Source of the DNA: Metallumcola ferriviriculae
GTDB taxonomy: Bacteria; Bacillota; JADQBR01
Assembly (NCBI RefSeq): GCF_035573695.1
Contig: NZ_CP121694.1
Span: 3,604,001-3,668,000, forward strand
Length of the DNA stretch: 64,000 nt
Direction: 5' to 3'
The notes under the pieces were generated by a model. It did not search any database. It had not been told where the DNA came from and worked only from the letters and a program-made list of their open reading frames with translations. The position numbers and the translations under genes are program-made. Shown here one piece after another: positions 8,850-18,023 of the stretch (its first letter is position 1; each line of letters opens with the position of its first letter).

Positions 8850-9362
8850 TCAAACCCCCAACAGAAAGACCACTAATGCACCGATACTTAATAAGAGACC
8901 GTACGGAATAGTTGCTGCTGCAGTACCGTCCTTTTCCCCCACAAAAGTGTTAATCTGAAAGCCGGACATGACAAATATACTTAATTCCATTATCGAACCC
9001 TTGGTAATCGCCAGCAGCTTTTTTTGTTTTGACAAAATTGCTGCAGCATAAATACCACCTAGAATTGCCGCGATTAAAAATGATTGTACTGCACGGTAAG
9101 GACCGAGAAACGCGCCAATCGCACCCAGTAATTTAACATCACCTGCACCGATACCGCCCATTGAATAAGGTATAATAAGAACTATAATTCCAGTAACCCA
9201 GCCGATAAATGCGATGCTTAGACCCCGTGTGCCTAAATAATAGTAATTCGTAATAAAACCAAGCAAAGCCCCGCCTAACGTAGCCCAGTTGTACAGCTTT
9301 CTTGTGCGCAGGTCAGTGTAACAGCATATAAGTAATATTGTGATAAGCAATATTTTAGCCAA
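8850..9362 (-). CDS. Type IV prepilin peptidase (TadV/CpaA, A24 family)
   Basis: A polytopic protein of about 170 residues. It has the two catalytic Asp motifs of A24 peptidases: D in CYTDLRTRKLYNW near the N-terminus and GIGAGDVKLLGA (GxGD) in the middle. It should cleave Flp, TadE and TadG-like leaders at the cytoplasmic face. The longest frame starts with TTG at 9398, but that codon lies in the loop of a 13-bp hairpin. A TTG at 9362, preceded by GGGGGG with proper spacing, is the better start. The N-terminal methyltransferase domain of PilD is absent, as usual for Tad systems. Confidence 0.9.
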   Translation of the reverse strand: MAKILLITILLICCYTDLRTRKLYNWATLGGALLGFITNYYYLGTRGLSIAFIGWVTGIIVLIIPYSMGGIGAGDVKLLGAIGAFLGPYRAVQSFLIAAILGGIYAAAILSKQKKLLAITKGSIMELSIFVMSGFQINTFVGEKDGTAAATIPYGLLLSIGALVVFLLGV

Positions 9363-9382
9363 TACTAATCCCCCCTGGTTGT

Positions 9383-9413
9383 GTAAAGCCCTACTCAATA
9401 AGTAGGGCTTTAC
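9383..9413 (-). terminator. Perfect 13-bp hairpin between flp pilin and the rest of the tad operon
   Basis: Arms GTAAAGCCCTACT (9383-9395) and its exact complement (9401-9413) with a 5-base loop, 16 bases past the flp stop. The U-run is short (UUU), so it is best read as an attenuator or 3' protective hairpin that lets flp mRNA outnumber the assembly genes. Confidence 0.7.
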
Positions 9414-9428
9414 ATGATTACATATTCA

Positions 9429-9611
9429 TTAGGGTGTTGGCGCTTGTCCCTGGAGACCGGTAACCACCTTTTCGAACATGGTCACCAGCTCGTCTTTGAG
9501 CAGTAATAAGGTGCCAATAAGGAGAACCGCAATAAGCGCCAAGATCAATCCATATTCCGTCATCGCCTGTCCTTTTTCATCAAACAAAAACTCAGTCAGC
9601 AAGTTAAACAT
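9429..9611 (-). CDS. flp: Flp family type IVb pilin
   Basis: A 60-residue prepilin from the ATG at 9611, with GGAGGTG ahead of it. It has a leader with EKGQAMTEYGLILALIAVLL: cleavage expected after the G before Q-A, with the family's E and Y at the start of the mature N-terminal helix. The short tail ends in GQAPTP. This is the major subunit of a Tad pilus used for surface attachment in many bacteria. It is the first gene of the operon, with its own promoter and a strong hairpin after the stop. Confidence 0.95.
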   Translation of the reverse strand: MFNLLTEFLFDEKGQAMTEYGLILALIAVLLIGTLLLLKDELVTMFEKVVTGLQGQAPTP

Positions 9612-9692
9612 TAAATGCACCTCCATTTGTTTTGTTTCACTTAAAGTTTATCAATTTCGACAGCTGCATTTAATCCACCGTAGGTCTCATTT

Positions 9693-9720
9693 AATATAGG
9701 AAAATAGTCCTAGAAAGCAA
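9693..9720 (-). promoter_or_regulatory. Probable sigma-A promoter of the flp/tad operon
   Basis: Minus strand: -35 TTGCTT (9715-9720), 16-base spacer, -10 TATATT (9693-9698). The leader to the flp ATG is about 80 bases. The -35 abuts the U-run of the upstream terminator. Confidence 0.5.
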
Positions 9721-9740
9721 AAAAGACCCCCAACGGGTCC
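9719..9740 (-). terminator. Rho-independent terminator of the degS/degU-like operon
   Basis: Minus strand GGACCCGTTGGGGGTC followed by TTTTTT, 24 bases past the response regulator stop. It isolates the two-component genes from the pilus operon. Confidence 0.8.
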
Positions 9741-9764
9741 TAATCTGAAACTCTTGAATCTGTC

Positions 9765-10412
9765 TTAATCTTTTATTATATTGTGCTTTAAAGCAAAGAC
9801 TGCCGCTTGAGTACGGTCGCTGACATTTAACTTGCGAAATATATTAGTGATATGGTTTTTTACAGTCTTATCACTGATAAACAGCCTATCACCTATCTCT
9901 TTGTTCGACAAACCCATAGTTATGGCAGTAAGCACTTCCATCTCACGCGGAGTCAAAGGAGATGCCTCTTCTTTTTCGCCTTTGGACATTTGTTGAAACT
10001 TGTCTAGAATTTTCGTAGTGATTGATGGGTGAATAATTGACTTACCTTGAACTACATCTTTAACCGCCTCGACAAGAATTTCCGCATCTATATCCTTTAA
10101 AACATAGCCGGAAACACCGGCATTAACCATTTCAAATACATACTCCTCATCGTCATGTATAGTCAAAGCAATTATTTCCGTAAGAGGAAACTCCCCTTTA
10201 ATTATTCGAGTCGCTTCTAGCCCATTCATTCCCGGCATATTAATATCCATCAGCACCACATCGGGTCGGAATTCCCGTGTCATGTCCACAGCCTTTGTAC
10301 CATTAGCCGCCTCAGCGACCACTTCCAATTGGGGTTCCATGGATAATATTTTCCCTAATCCTTGACGAATTAAAGCATGGTCATCGGCAATTAAAATCCT
10401 AATTACATTCAT
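9765..10412 (-). CDS. NarL/FixJ-type response regulator, DegU-like
   Basis: A 215-residue regulator with a receiver domain (D10-D11, phospho-acceptor D56 in LMDINMPGMNG, Lys in YVLKDIDAE) and a C-terminal LuxR-type HTH (LTPREMEVLTAITMGLSNKEIGDRLFISDKTVKNH). The HTH and the receiver resemble Bacillus DegU. It follows the DegS-like kinase by 5 bases and is the evident partner. Placed directly upstream of the pilus operon, it is a good candidate regulator of it; no binding site was identified. Confidence 0.9.
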   Translation of the reverse strand: MNVIRILIADDHALIRQGLGKILSMEPQLEVVAEAANGTKAVDMTREFRPDVVLMDINMPGMNGLEATRIIKGEFPLTEIIALTIHDDEEYVFEMVNAGVSGYVLKDIDAEILVEAVKDVVQGKSIIHPSITTKILDKFQQMSKGEKEEASPLTPREMEVLTAITMGLSNKEIGDRLFISDKTVKNHITNIFRKLNVSDRTQAAVFALKHNIIKD

Positions 10413-10417
10413 TCTGC

Positions 10418-11590
10418 CTACTCCTTAATGGGAATCTGTAATTTGATCTCTGTTCCCTTCCCCGGCAAGCTTGAAATTTTAAAAGTTCCCTCCAGTAATT
10501 CTACTCTTTCACGCATCCCAATAAGTCCATAACCCTTGGCCTCCGGACCCAATTTTTCTTCCACATTAAAACCGACACCTTCATCAGTAATCTTACAGTT
10601 TACAAACTCCGGCTTCATCTCTAGGCGCACATTCACCGTCTCTGTCTGGGCATGCTTGTAACTGTTATTAATTGCTTCCTGAATCACCCTGAAAATTGCC
10701 ACTTCCATCGCGGATGAAACTCGCTTATCTTTCCCCATGGTTACAAGGTCCACCAATAATCCGGTTCGTTCCTGGAACTCGGCAAAATACCTTTTCAGTG
10801 TCGGTATTAGTCCCAAATCATCCAGCACCATCGGGCGTAGGTCGAAAATGATCTTGCGAACATCCTGCAGTGTAGATTTAACTCCCTCTTTTAGTGCCTG
10901 CAATTCGCCGGGCACTTGTGCAGGATTCTTTTCCAGCAGGCGCTCACAGATTTCCGCCCTTAAGATAACACTGGCCATAGATTGCGCCGGTCCGTCATGG
11001 ATGTCCCTGGCAACCCGGCGGCGTTCCTCTTCCTGAGCTTTAATGACCTGCAGTCCTAAGTTCTGGCGTTGCTGCAGTTCTTCAAGTTTTTCAGTAATAC
11101 CCTGTAAATTGCCCGTCAGCAGACGAAGTGCTCCCCCCACGTTAGTTATTAATTTTTCTGCTTTATTTTCTGTGTCCAAAAGCTTACGTAATCTTAATTC
11201 GACCTCTGTGCGGCGCTGCCTCAACTGGCTCTCCCGTTCCCGAAAAAGACCTAGCTTGACCTGATATTCCCGGGCATTGTCATACGCCTCTTTTATGTCT
11301 TGCTCCGTGTAACGACTAAAATTCCTACTCACTTCCATCAGTCGATACCTGGCTGTTTTTTCTGCCTTTTCTAACTGATCAACTTCATGGATGGTTTTGG
11401 CAGTATTAATTTGCACTCGTTCCAGTTCCTTTTGCAGATTATCTCTTTCTACTCGCGCGTTTTCAGCAATATCATATATCTGTTCCTTCCCTTTTTCCAC
11501 CGACTTAACAGTTTCCTTAATGATGCGGTCTAAGCTGTTAATGTCGAACACAATCTCACTCCTGACATAATCTCTAATAGTTTTCGACAA
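10418..11590 (-). CDS. Cytoplasmic sensor histidine kinase, DegS-like
   Basis: A 390-residue kinase without membrane segments. Residues 1-180 are almost wholly coiled coil and resemble the DegS sensor domain. The HisKA_3 box is EEERRRVARDIHDGPAQS with phospho-acceptor His198, followed by a HATPase domain with QEAINNSYKHA (N box), DEGVGFN and GLIGMRERVELL (G boxes). It autophosphorylates and passes the phosphate to the adjacent regulator. The C-terminus overlaps nothing; the gap to the regulator is 5 bases. The signal sensed is unknown. Confidence 0.9.
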   Translation of the reverse strand: MSKTIRDYVRSEIVFDINSLDRIIKETVKSVEKGKEQIYDIAENARVERDNLQKELERVQINTAKTIHEVDQLEKAEKTARYRLMEVSRNFSRYTEQDIKEAYDNAREYQVKLGLFRERESQLRQRRTEVELRLRKLLDTENKAEKLITNVGGALRLLTGNLQGITEKLEELQQRQNLGLQVIKAQEEERRRVARDIHDGPAQSMASVILRAEICERLLEKNPAQVPGELQALKEGVKSTLQDVRKIIFDLRPMVLDDLGLIPTLKRYFAEFQERTGLLVDLVTMGKDKRVSSAMEVAIFRVIQEAINNSYKHAQTETVNVRLEMKPEFVNCKITDEGVGFNVEEKLGPEAKGYGLIGMRERVELLEGTFKISSLPGKGTEIKLQIPIKE

Positions 11591-11700
11591 TATCTCCCCG
11601 TTTTTGGGGGTGGTCTACATTTAATTTAGCTAACAATGAGAAAAAACCCTTTTATTGTGTAAAAGGAAAATTATAAATACATAGAGGTTTTTATTATTTT

Positions 11701-11727
11701 TTGACGAAATATTAGCAATTATATAAA
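11701..11727 (+). promoter_or_regulatory. Possible promoter of the chemoreceptor-like gene
   Basis: TTGACG (11701-11706) and TATAAA (11722-11727) separated by 15 bases, shorter than the optimum 17, so weak. About 94 bases before the ATG. Confidence 0.35.
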
Positions 11728-11820
11728 ACTTCCGGTTAAAACTACTGGGTTAAACAGGTGCTAGCAGGCCCTAAATACTACCTATTACTATCACTAAGAA
11801 ACTTAAGGAGGAATATTATT

Positions 11821-12645
11821 ATGAGTATAGTTGATAAAGTTGTAGATTCAGCACCATTTATTAAGGCCCTATTAGGAGACAAGTTTACTTTAATCGTTTC
11901 CGACCTGGACAAATACGTTGTTTGTGAAATAGGCGCAGTTGATTTCGGGGTTACCATTGGAGACAAAATCATTGACGGCTCTACCGTAGCCAAAACATTG
12001 AAGGCAGAACAAGCAATAGTAACAAAGGTAAGTTCTGAGCAATCAAAGTTTGGCTTCCCTTACATTGCCAACACCGTCCTATTAACCGAAGACAACGAAA
12101 TTAAAGGTACGCTAGCTTTTTTCCAAAGTACAAAAACGGAAGAACAGATTACTAATATGTCTCGGGAGCTTTCCATGACAAGCCAGCAGCTAAGCGGCGT
12201 CTCGGAAAACCTAACCGGGGGTGCACAAGAACTTGCGACAATAACACAAACTATCTCCCAAGAAGCTGGTAAGATTGGTCAACAAATTCGCCAAACCGAC
12301 GGTATTATGAAACTAATTCAGGAAATATCAGACTCCACACACATGCTCGGCTTGAACGCCGCTATCGAAGCTGCCAGAGCAGGCGATATGGGAAGAGGTT
12401 TTTCAGTTGTTGCGGAAGAAATAAGAAAACTGGCCGGAAACTCCAAGGCCTCTGCCAAAGAAATAAAGGAAAACTTAAATGAGATGACCAAAATGATTTC
12501 ACTGCTAACTGGTGAAATTGAAAAAATTGCTGCCTTAAGTGAAGAGCAGGCAGCATCCACAGAACAGACCAATGCATCAATTCAACAGCTACAGGCGGTG
12601 GCGCAAGAATTAGAGCAAATTGCGGCCAATCTCGTCGGAAAATAA
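11821..12645 (+). CDS. Small soluble methyl-accepting chemotaxis-like protein
   Basis: 274 residues from the ATG at 11821, with TAAGGAGG ahead. There is no membrane segment. Residues 1-115 form a small sensory domain, and the rest is a shortened MCP signalling hairpin whose tip reads [31 protein letters not shown], which binds CheA and CheW in true receptors. Proteins of this architecture are common in Clostridia as cytoplasmic receptors. There is no che gene in the window, so the pathway it feeds is unknown. A strong terminator follows at once. Confidence 0.88.
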   Translation: MSIVDKVVDSAPFIKALLGDKFTLIVSDLDKYVVCEIGAVDFGVTIGDKIIDGSTVAKTLKAEQAIVTKVSSEQSKFGFPYIANTVLLTEDNEIKGTLAFFQSTKTEEQITNMSRELSMTSQQLSGVSENLTGGAQELATITQTISQEAGKIGQQIRQTDGIMKLIQEISDSTHMLGLNAAIEAARAGDMGRGFSVVAEEIRKLAGNSKASAKEIKENLNEMTKMISLLTGEIEKIAALSEEQAASTEQTNASIQQLQAVAQELEQIAANLVGK

Positions 12646-12684
12646 GCTTCTATCAAGCCGGGTACCGGCTTGATAGAAGCTTTT
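12644..12684 (+). terminator. Strong terminator after the chemoreceptor-like gene
   Basis: A near-perfect 18-bp inverted repeat (AAGCTTCTATCAAGCCGG and its complement) followed by TTTT. It starts at the stop codon and could serve both strands. Confidence 0.85.
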
Positions 12685-12719
12685 CCATTCAAAGAGCTGG
12701 CTCTTACTTACTTCGTTGG

Positions 12720-12986
12720 TCATACCGTCTCTTGTTTTTTGGCCTTATACACCAAACTTTCCTTTTGCAGCCGGGTCAGTTTTTTTAGTTGATACTCTCT
12801 TTTAGACGCCTCACTGCGGTCACTGCATTCTTCAAAATAATAGAGTTCCACCGGCACACGGCCCCGTGTATATTTAGCTCCCTTACCTCGATTGTGGGCA
12901 TCTATTCTTCCATCAAGATTATTTGTTATGCCCACATAATATGTATTATCACTGCATTTTAAAATATACACGAAGTAATTGCTCAT
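12720..12986 (-). CDS. GIY-YIG nuclease domain protein
   Basis: An 88-residue single-domain protein with FVYILKCSDNTYYVGITNN, the GIY-YIG signature in the YIL...YVG form, followed by the conserved Arg (DGRIDAHNRG), and the ARYTRGR-like KYTRGRVPVEL. It belongs to the UPF0213/YhbQ-type small group, which acts on DNA structures in the few studied members. AGAGGTT precedes the ATG. It stands alone between convergent and codirectional neighbours. Confidence 0.9.
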   Translation of the reverse strand: MSNYFVYILKCSDNTYYVGITNNLDGRIDAHNRGKGAKYTRGRVPVELYYFEECSDRSEASKREYQLKKLTRLQKESLVYKAKKQETV

Positions 12987-13055
12987 GTTTTAACCTCTAA
13001 TCCGCAGTTCAATCAAGCATTTCTACCTGTCAAGTTTAACCGTACCCGTATTCAA

Positions 13056-14348
13056 TTACGGCCTGCCTTTTATAATCAGATGTTCCATCACCAATACGGC
13101 CACCACACCTACTACAAAACCATTGCCTAATATCGGTCTTAATGTCGGCGGAAAACCTGCCGTAACGGCGCCGGGAAGGAATGATATAATTACCCCCAGC
13201 ATTAAAGGTAACCCCACAGTCAAACCGTTATCAAAGCTAAAATCCCCTGAGCCATAGGCCATTATTAAGCCGGCGGAAATTTGTGAACACATAATGTAAA
13301 CCAAGACACTGCCGATGACAGCGGACGGAATGGTTCCGGCGAATGATATAACCGCCGGTAAAAAAGAAAGTACCAATAAGCCAATCCCGGTAGGAATTAA
13401 TGTAAACCTGGATGCGCAGCGGCTGGTAGCAATAACCCCGGGACTCATTGAAAAATCCACTGGACCGATAACTCCCATCAAACCCGATAAAATATTGCCC
13501 AAACCAGTGACGAATGTCCCCCGGCTGATTCTTTTCTCCATGCCGTCTGGCTTTATCATCTCGCCAACAGACTGTATCGACCCCAAATCGTTGATGGACA
13601 AAGCCAAAAAACTGATCAGAAACGCCAATATGACACCCCAATCTACGGATAGAGAGATGCCGGAAAAAAGAAATTGATAGCCTACGGCGGCACTATCAAA
13701 ACTCATAGTACCTGCGTAGGCGGGAAAAAACAATTTATAAACCAGCGTCCCGGCAATAATTGCCCACACTATCAGGGTGGCTTTCCAAATTCCTTTTAAA
13801 TACCTTGCAGCAATAAAAAGCACTAACACAAATACCAAAGAAAATATTAGATTCGCCTGGGCAGCCACCCCGGCATTAGAAGCAGTGACAAGGCCCATAA
13901 TAGTTGGTGTCAGCGTCAGGGCAATTAACAACAATATTGACGCTACCACCCTCGGAGTAAAGATGCCCAGCAACCGCCCAAAAATACCGGTAATACCCGT
14001 TAAGGCTAATACAGCACCGCCAATGGCAATAGCTGTATAAATAGAATCAACATTGCTTCCACTGCTTGCAGCAATACTCACCAATAATACTGCAGCCGGA
14101 CCCAGTATTAACGGCAGTCGGTGACCCCATAATATCTGAACCAATAGCACTATTCCGGTAACAAAAAATGCTTTTTGAATATAGGCCACCTGCGCCAACG
14201 GTTCAGTGGTTTCTATTCCCGCCACTACTCGGCCAATAATGATTATTGTAGGTATCGATATGGCTAACCATTGCAAACCATACAATATCAGCTCCCACAA
14301 AGGCGGGCTATCATCCAAAGCGTATTGGAGCTTGATATCTTGCTTCAT
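13056..14348 (-). CDS. NCS2 family nucleobase (xanthine/uracil-type) permease
   Basis: 430 residues from the ATG at 14348 (AGGGTGAG ahead; a GTG at 14357 is the alternative). It has about 13-14 hydrophobic helices. Family marks include HRLPLILGPAAVLL near the N-terminus, FLALSINDLGSIQSVGEM in TM8 and the GNILSGLMGVIGPVDFSMSPG segment in TM10. NCS2 carriers import purines or pyrimidines with H+ or Na+. The exact substrate cannot be read from sequence. No purine riboswitch is visible in the short upstream region. Confidence 0.85.
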   Translation of the reverse strand: MKQDIKLQYALDDSPPLWELILYGLQWLAISIPTIIIIGRVVAGIETTEPLAQVAYIQKAFFVTGIVLLVQILWGHRLPLILGPAAVLLVSIAASSGSNVDSIYTAIAIGGAVLALTGITGIFGRLLGIFTPRVVASILLLIALTLTPTIMGLVTASNAGVAAQANLIFSLVFVLVLFIAARYLKGIWKATLIVWAIIAGTLVYKLFFPAYAGTMSFDSAAVGYQFLFSGISLSVDWGVILAFLISFLALSINDLGSIQSVGEMIKPDGMEKRISRGTFVTGLGNILSGLMGVIGPVDFSMSPGVIATSRCASRFTLIPTGIGLLVLSFLPAVISFAGTIPSAVIGSVLVYIMCSQISAGLIMAYGSGDFSFDNGLTVGLPLMLGVIISFLPGAVTAGFPPTLRPILGNGFVVGVVAVLVMEHLIIKGRP

Positions 14349-14452
14349 AACTCTCACCCTTTCTGACTACTTTTGCTGTTCCATAATACTTCTATAATGT
14401 TAGCACTTTTTCTACAAAAGTAAAAGATGAGGTTTTTTCACCAGCTAATATA

Positions 14453-17062
14453 TTAAAGCCCCCCATTACTAAGCTTAATATTAAAGACATCCTGAGAATA
14501 ATAACTTTCAGTGTTCACCAGTTCAGCATTATGCTGCTCCGCATGGCACTTCCAGCAAACTGCCATGTTCACATACCGTTTGATGGCTGACGATGGGTTG
14601 ACATCGGCACTATCTGCCTGCGTATCATCGGCGTTACGCATAATCTGCATTGTGGTGCCATGGGCATAGTGACAGGATAGACAGGTTAAAACATCCTGTG
14701 CTGCCCCCTCATATATGCCATACTCATAAACAAACAGCTGCTCGGCGGGGCTAGCCTTATTTGGCAGCATTTCACGGTTGATAGTATGTCGGTAAGCAGT
14801 GGTATATTTCCCCTCCAATCCGCCCTCTTCTGTCTTGAACTTATCCGCGTAGTAATCTGTATGACATGCGGCACAAAACCAGGTAATGCCGTTTAGACCA
14901 CCGTTTTCAGTTTCATTTGCTCCCTTCCAGCGGGTTATTGACCCGTCTAATCCCTGGATGTATTGGTTTGCTGCCGGAGTTTGGTCGTCTGTTTCATCTA
15001 CTGTATAAACCCCGGCGGCTGCTAAATCATTATCCCCCTGGAATTTGCCCCTGTCTACTATCACTACCATAGCGGGAACGATGGCTATCTTTAGCGGCTC
15101 GCTGGGGTAATATCCATCTCTTATCTCAGCGACACCTTCGGCATAATTGATGGCAAACTGTTTGTTTAAATGGCTGCTTTCAGGCAAGATGTAACCTGCT
15201 TCTGCTTGGCTTTTATTTGGATCTATCACCATAGGTGTAACATTAGTGTCTATATTATAGATTGCTTCAAATACTACGGTTTGGGTCATACCTTTACCGT
15301 ATTGTTCTCCGTAGACCCAGGGACCCGGGATTAATGCTCCGTTGTAAACTGCTCCCCATACTTCATTACCTATTGTGTCATCTATCACCTGCCAGTCGGC
15401 TATGGTTACGGCCTGGCGTTCTATATTTGCCGGGTTTGGCACTAATAACCGGTCACTATATGTCCCGTGAGGCTGATGGCAGGATGAACATGTGAATTCC
15501 CCTAACCAGGATTCAGTTTCGATATCATTGATGCCATCAGCATTTAGATCGGCGTCTAATGCCCGGTTACCTCCAGGAGCGGCTGTTAATGTTAAATAGC
15601 CGGTAGGTCGGTGCATAGATGCATTTTCCGCTTTGTCCAGCATCCCGCCAAAGGTACCGCCACCGATATTTGCAAAGTTCGCCGCTTCTACTTGGGCATC
15701 ATATGGGGGTATATCGAAGACATTAAGTTTACCGATGGTACCGTCATGGCAGGCGGTACAGGTGTTATAGATGCCGTTTTGAATGAGCAGCATTTCGCCT
15801 GCGGCAATATGGGTCATATGACAGGATGCGCAGGCGTTGGTATTCTTCTTAAATTGACCATGGACGAAGTTGTTGCCCTCTGCCCGCCTTACCTTGTAAT
15901 CTTGACTCATATTATAGCCTTCGACTATATCTGTACCTAAGTTGCTTCTATTGGCATTGGTACCGAGATAGCTTACTTCAGGTCCGGTCTTGCCGGCACC
16001 GGGAAGGAGTTGTTCCCCTGTTGTTCCCGCCTCCGCATCCTGGACTATACCAGTAGTAAACTCCATTTCTGTCGCTACAACAGAAGCGTTTATCTCGCCC
16101 CAAAGCCAGACCTTCCCATCCTTGGTAATAGCAGCGGAGTTGTTTCGTCCGGCAGCTATTGCCGCTACATCGCTAAGCCCGTTCACCCGAACCGGGACAA
16201 GGCTATTTGCCTTACTACCATTTCCCAGCTGCCCATTTTCGTTAGTTCCCCATGCCCACACCGTACCATCGGTTAACAAAGCCAAAGAATGACCTAAACC
16301 GGTTTCCACTTTTGTTACGCTCTCCAGCCCATTTACCTTTACCGGTGTTTGTTGGTGACTACCTGAACCATCCCCTAATTGTCCTTCGCTATTTATGCCC
16401 CATCCCATGATAGTGCCATCTGCCATTAACGTTAACCAGTAACCGGAACCGGCGGCCACATCCGTCACACTACTAAGACCGGTAACTTTTCTTGGCTGAT
16501 ATTCGCTATTACCCCATTTCCAAACCGTACCATCTGACCCTAAAGCCAAAGAACTTTTCCAACCACCGGATATTTCCACCATGTTGGTTAATCCGGGAAT
16601 CTTTAACGGTTCGGTCACTTTAACCCCTCCAGCCCCCACCTGCCCACTGGAGTTATCTCCCCAGGCGTACACTGTCCCATCTTTCATCAGGGCCAGAGAG
16701 TGGTTTTCACCGGTGGAAATCCTCGTAGCACTTGTAATACCCTTGGTTTGAACCGCCGCCTTCCAACTGGTAGTACCATCACCCAATTGCCCATAATTGT
16801 TATTTCCCCCAGCCCACACCGTGCCGTTTGACTGAAGAAATAAGTAATGGGAAGTACTACCGGATACTGCCACAATATCTGAAAGCCCTTGTAAAACTCT
16901 TGGTTCCGAGCTTAAGTCCCAAACCCTGCCATCCTGCTCCGCAAGGAGCACCTGAAAACCGCTGTCCCAACGGTCCCCTATATCAGCAGCTGCTGCCTCC
17001 GCCAGCTGCATTGAAGTAAAGATCAACGCGATAGTTATCCAACTCAACCCTCTTTTCCCCAC
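14453..17062 (-). CDS. RCC1-repeat protein fused to a six-haem c-type cytochrome
   Basis: An 869-residue secreted protein. It has a signal peptide (residues 1-24, LIFTSMQLAEAAAA). Residues about 35-330 form RCC1/regulator-of-condensation repeats, each about 50 residues with the pattern SLALMKDGTVYAWGDNSSGQ, a predicted beta-propeller. The second half carries six CxxCH haem sites at about residues 411, 435, 525, 730, 794 and 836 (CASCH, CTACH, CSSCH, CAACH, CLSCH, CWKCH), several followed by the HG/PHG pattern of doubled-CxxCH cytochromes. It should lie outside the membrane and take part in electron transfer; the propeller could bind a partner, polymer or mineral. No known gene name. It is monocistronic. 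Confidence 0.88.
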   Translation of the reverse strand: MGKRGLSWITIALIFTSMQLAEAAAADIGDRWDSGFQVLLAEQDGRVWDLSSEPRVLQGLSDIVAVSGSTSHYLFLQSNGTVWAGGNNNYGQLGDGTTSWKAAVQTKGITSATRISTGENHSLALMKDGTVYAWGDNSSGQVGAGGVKVTEPLKIPGLTNMVEISGGWKSSLALGSDGTVWKWGNSEYQPRKVTGLSSVTDVAAGSGYWLTLMADGTIMGWGINSEGQLGDGSGSHQQTPVKVNGLESVTKVETGLGHSLALLTDGTVWAWGTNENGQLGNGSKANSLVPVRVNGLSDVAAIAAGRNNSAAITKDGKVWLWGEINASVVATEMEFTTGIVQDAEAGTTGEQLLPGAGKTGPEVSYLGTNANRSNLGTDIVEGYNMSQDYKVRRAEGNNFVHGQFKKNTNACASCHMTHIAAGEMLLIQNGIYNTCTACHDGTIGKLNVFDIPPYDAQVEAANFANIGGGTFGGMLDKAENASMHRPTGYLTLTAAPGGNRALDADLNADGINDIETESWLGEFTCSSCHQPHGTYSDRLLVPNPANIERQAVTIADWQVIDDTIGNEVWGAVYNGALIPGPWVYGEQYGKGMTQTVVFEAIYNIDTNVTPMVIDPNKSQAEAGYILPESSHLNKQFAINYAEGVAEIRDGYYPSEPLKIAIVPAMVVIVDRGKFQGDNDLAAAGVYTVDETDDQTPAANQYIQGLDGSITRWKGANETENGGLNGITWFCAACHTDYYADKFKTEEGGLEGKYTTAYRHTINREMLPNKASPAEQLFVYEYGIYEGAAQDVLTCLSCHYAHGTTMQIMRNADDTQADSADVNPSSAIKRYVNMAVCWKCHAEQHNAELVNTESYYSQDVFNIKLSNGGL

Positions 17063-17356
17063 GAAAACCTACCTCCCACAATATGGATATTTTTTGATAA
17101 TTTTACCACAAAAGATGGCATTATGTCGAAGAAGTGTTACATGGCTTTTTTTCTGGTCCGCGTCTTAGTTTAAAACAGCGATTAAATAATTATATAATCT
17201 CTCATATATGTTAATCAGATACTATACTGGAAAAAAGGTGATAAACACCGAAACGGATTAAACTCATTTATAGAGAAATAATAAATAAGAAGTCTTTGTA
17301 TGGCATCAGGTGGATATATACTGAAAGGAAAAAATTTTCGGGAGGCGGGCGAAAGA

Positions 17357-17977
17357 ATGTTTCATGACAAATTTATCACAGGTGTACTAATTGGTGTTCT
17401 TGCAGATGCTGTCAAGTTAATTTTCAATTATATTGCCTTTAGCATGGGCTTTACCAACGTAGTTTTCTGGCAGATTACCGCTGCCCGCTTTCTGGGCAAG
17501 GCCGACCTATTTAAGCCTTCTGCATACTTGATTGGCGGAATTGCCGACTTGACTGTAACCGCAGCTTTAGGAGTAGTCTTTCTTTTCACAATTTATTATC
17601 TTATTGGTACGGATTACTTATGGGTCAAAAGCATCGGTTTCGGCATGGCCGTCTGGGTTGGCCTTTTTGGCACACTGCTTGGCGAATCAGTCCAAGGTAA
17701 GCTGCCCCAAAGCCCTTCTGGAATTATGGTCACTATTGGCGCACATCTGTTTTTCGGTTTAGGCCTGGGCTTTTTTACAATGCTTTTCTATAGGGAAGTT
17801 GAAGGGGCTGACGGAGGAAAAAAAGGAGCGTTCTACCGCCACTTTACACCCCTTCCCACGGCAAAAATCATTGAATCAGATTCAGCCGATGATCATGACA
17901 GCGACACAAAAGCTGAGGTTAAGAATACTACTAAGCTCAGCAGTTTACGGAGAATAATAAAAATTAAGAAAAACTAA
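17357..17977 (+). CDS. Four-TM membrane protein, function unknown
   Basis: 206 residues from the ATG at 17357, with GGGAGGCG ahead; an in-frame ATG at 17300 has no ribosome site. Hydrophobic segments lie near residues 8-30, 50-80, 95-115 and 130-155, followed by a charged cytoplasmic tail rich in Asp, Ser and Lys. The pattern (ITGVLIGVLADAVKLIFNY) resembles small YqhR-like or DUF-type membrane proteins of spore formers, but I cannot name the family. It is unlinked to its neighbours by any operon signal. Confidence 0.6.
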   Translation: MFHDKFITGVLIGVLADAVKLIFNYIAFSMGFTNVVFWQITAARFLGKADLFKPSAYLIGGIADLTVTAALGVVFLFTIYYLIGTDYLWVKSIGFGMAVWVGLFGTLLGESVQGKLPQSPSGIMVTIGAHLFFGLGLGFFTMLFYREVEGADGGKKGAFYRHFTPLPTAKIIESDSADDHDSDTKAEVKNTTKLSSLRRIIKIKKN

Positions 17978-18023
17978 TAGCCGGCTGATATTGGAAATTT
18001 AAAATAATTTAAGATATTTAATA

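Noticed and set aside
9612-9692. c-di-GMP riboswitch in the flp leader
   Set aside because: The window holds GGDEF proteins, but the leader shows no GEMM-type conserved core.
14349-14452. Purine riboswitch ahead of the nucleobase permease
   Set aside because: The 100-base leader shows no three-way junction pattern or terminator hairpin of that class.
14686-14874. Short frames opposite the cytochrome gene
   Set aside because: They are shadows of the RCC1-cytochrome gene without ribosome sites.
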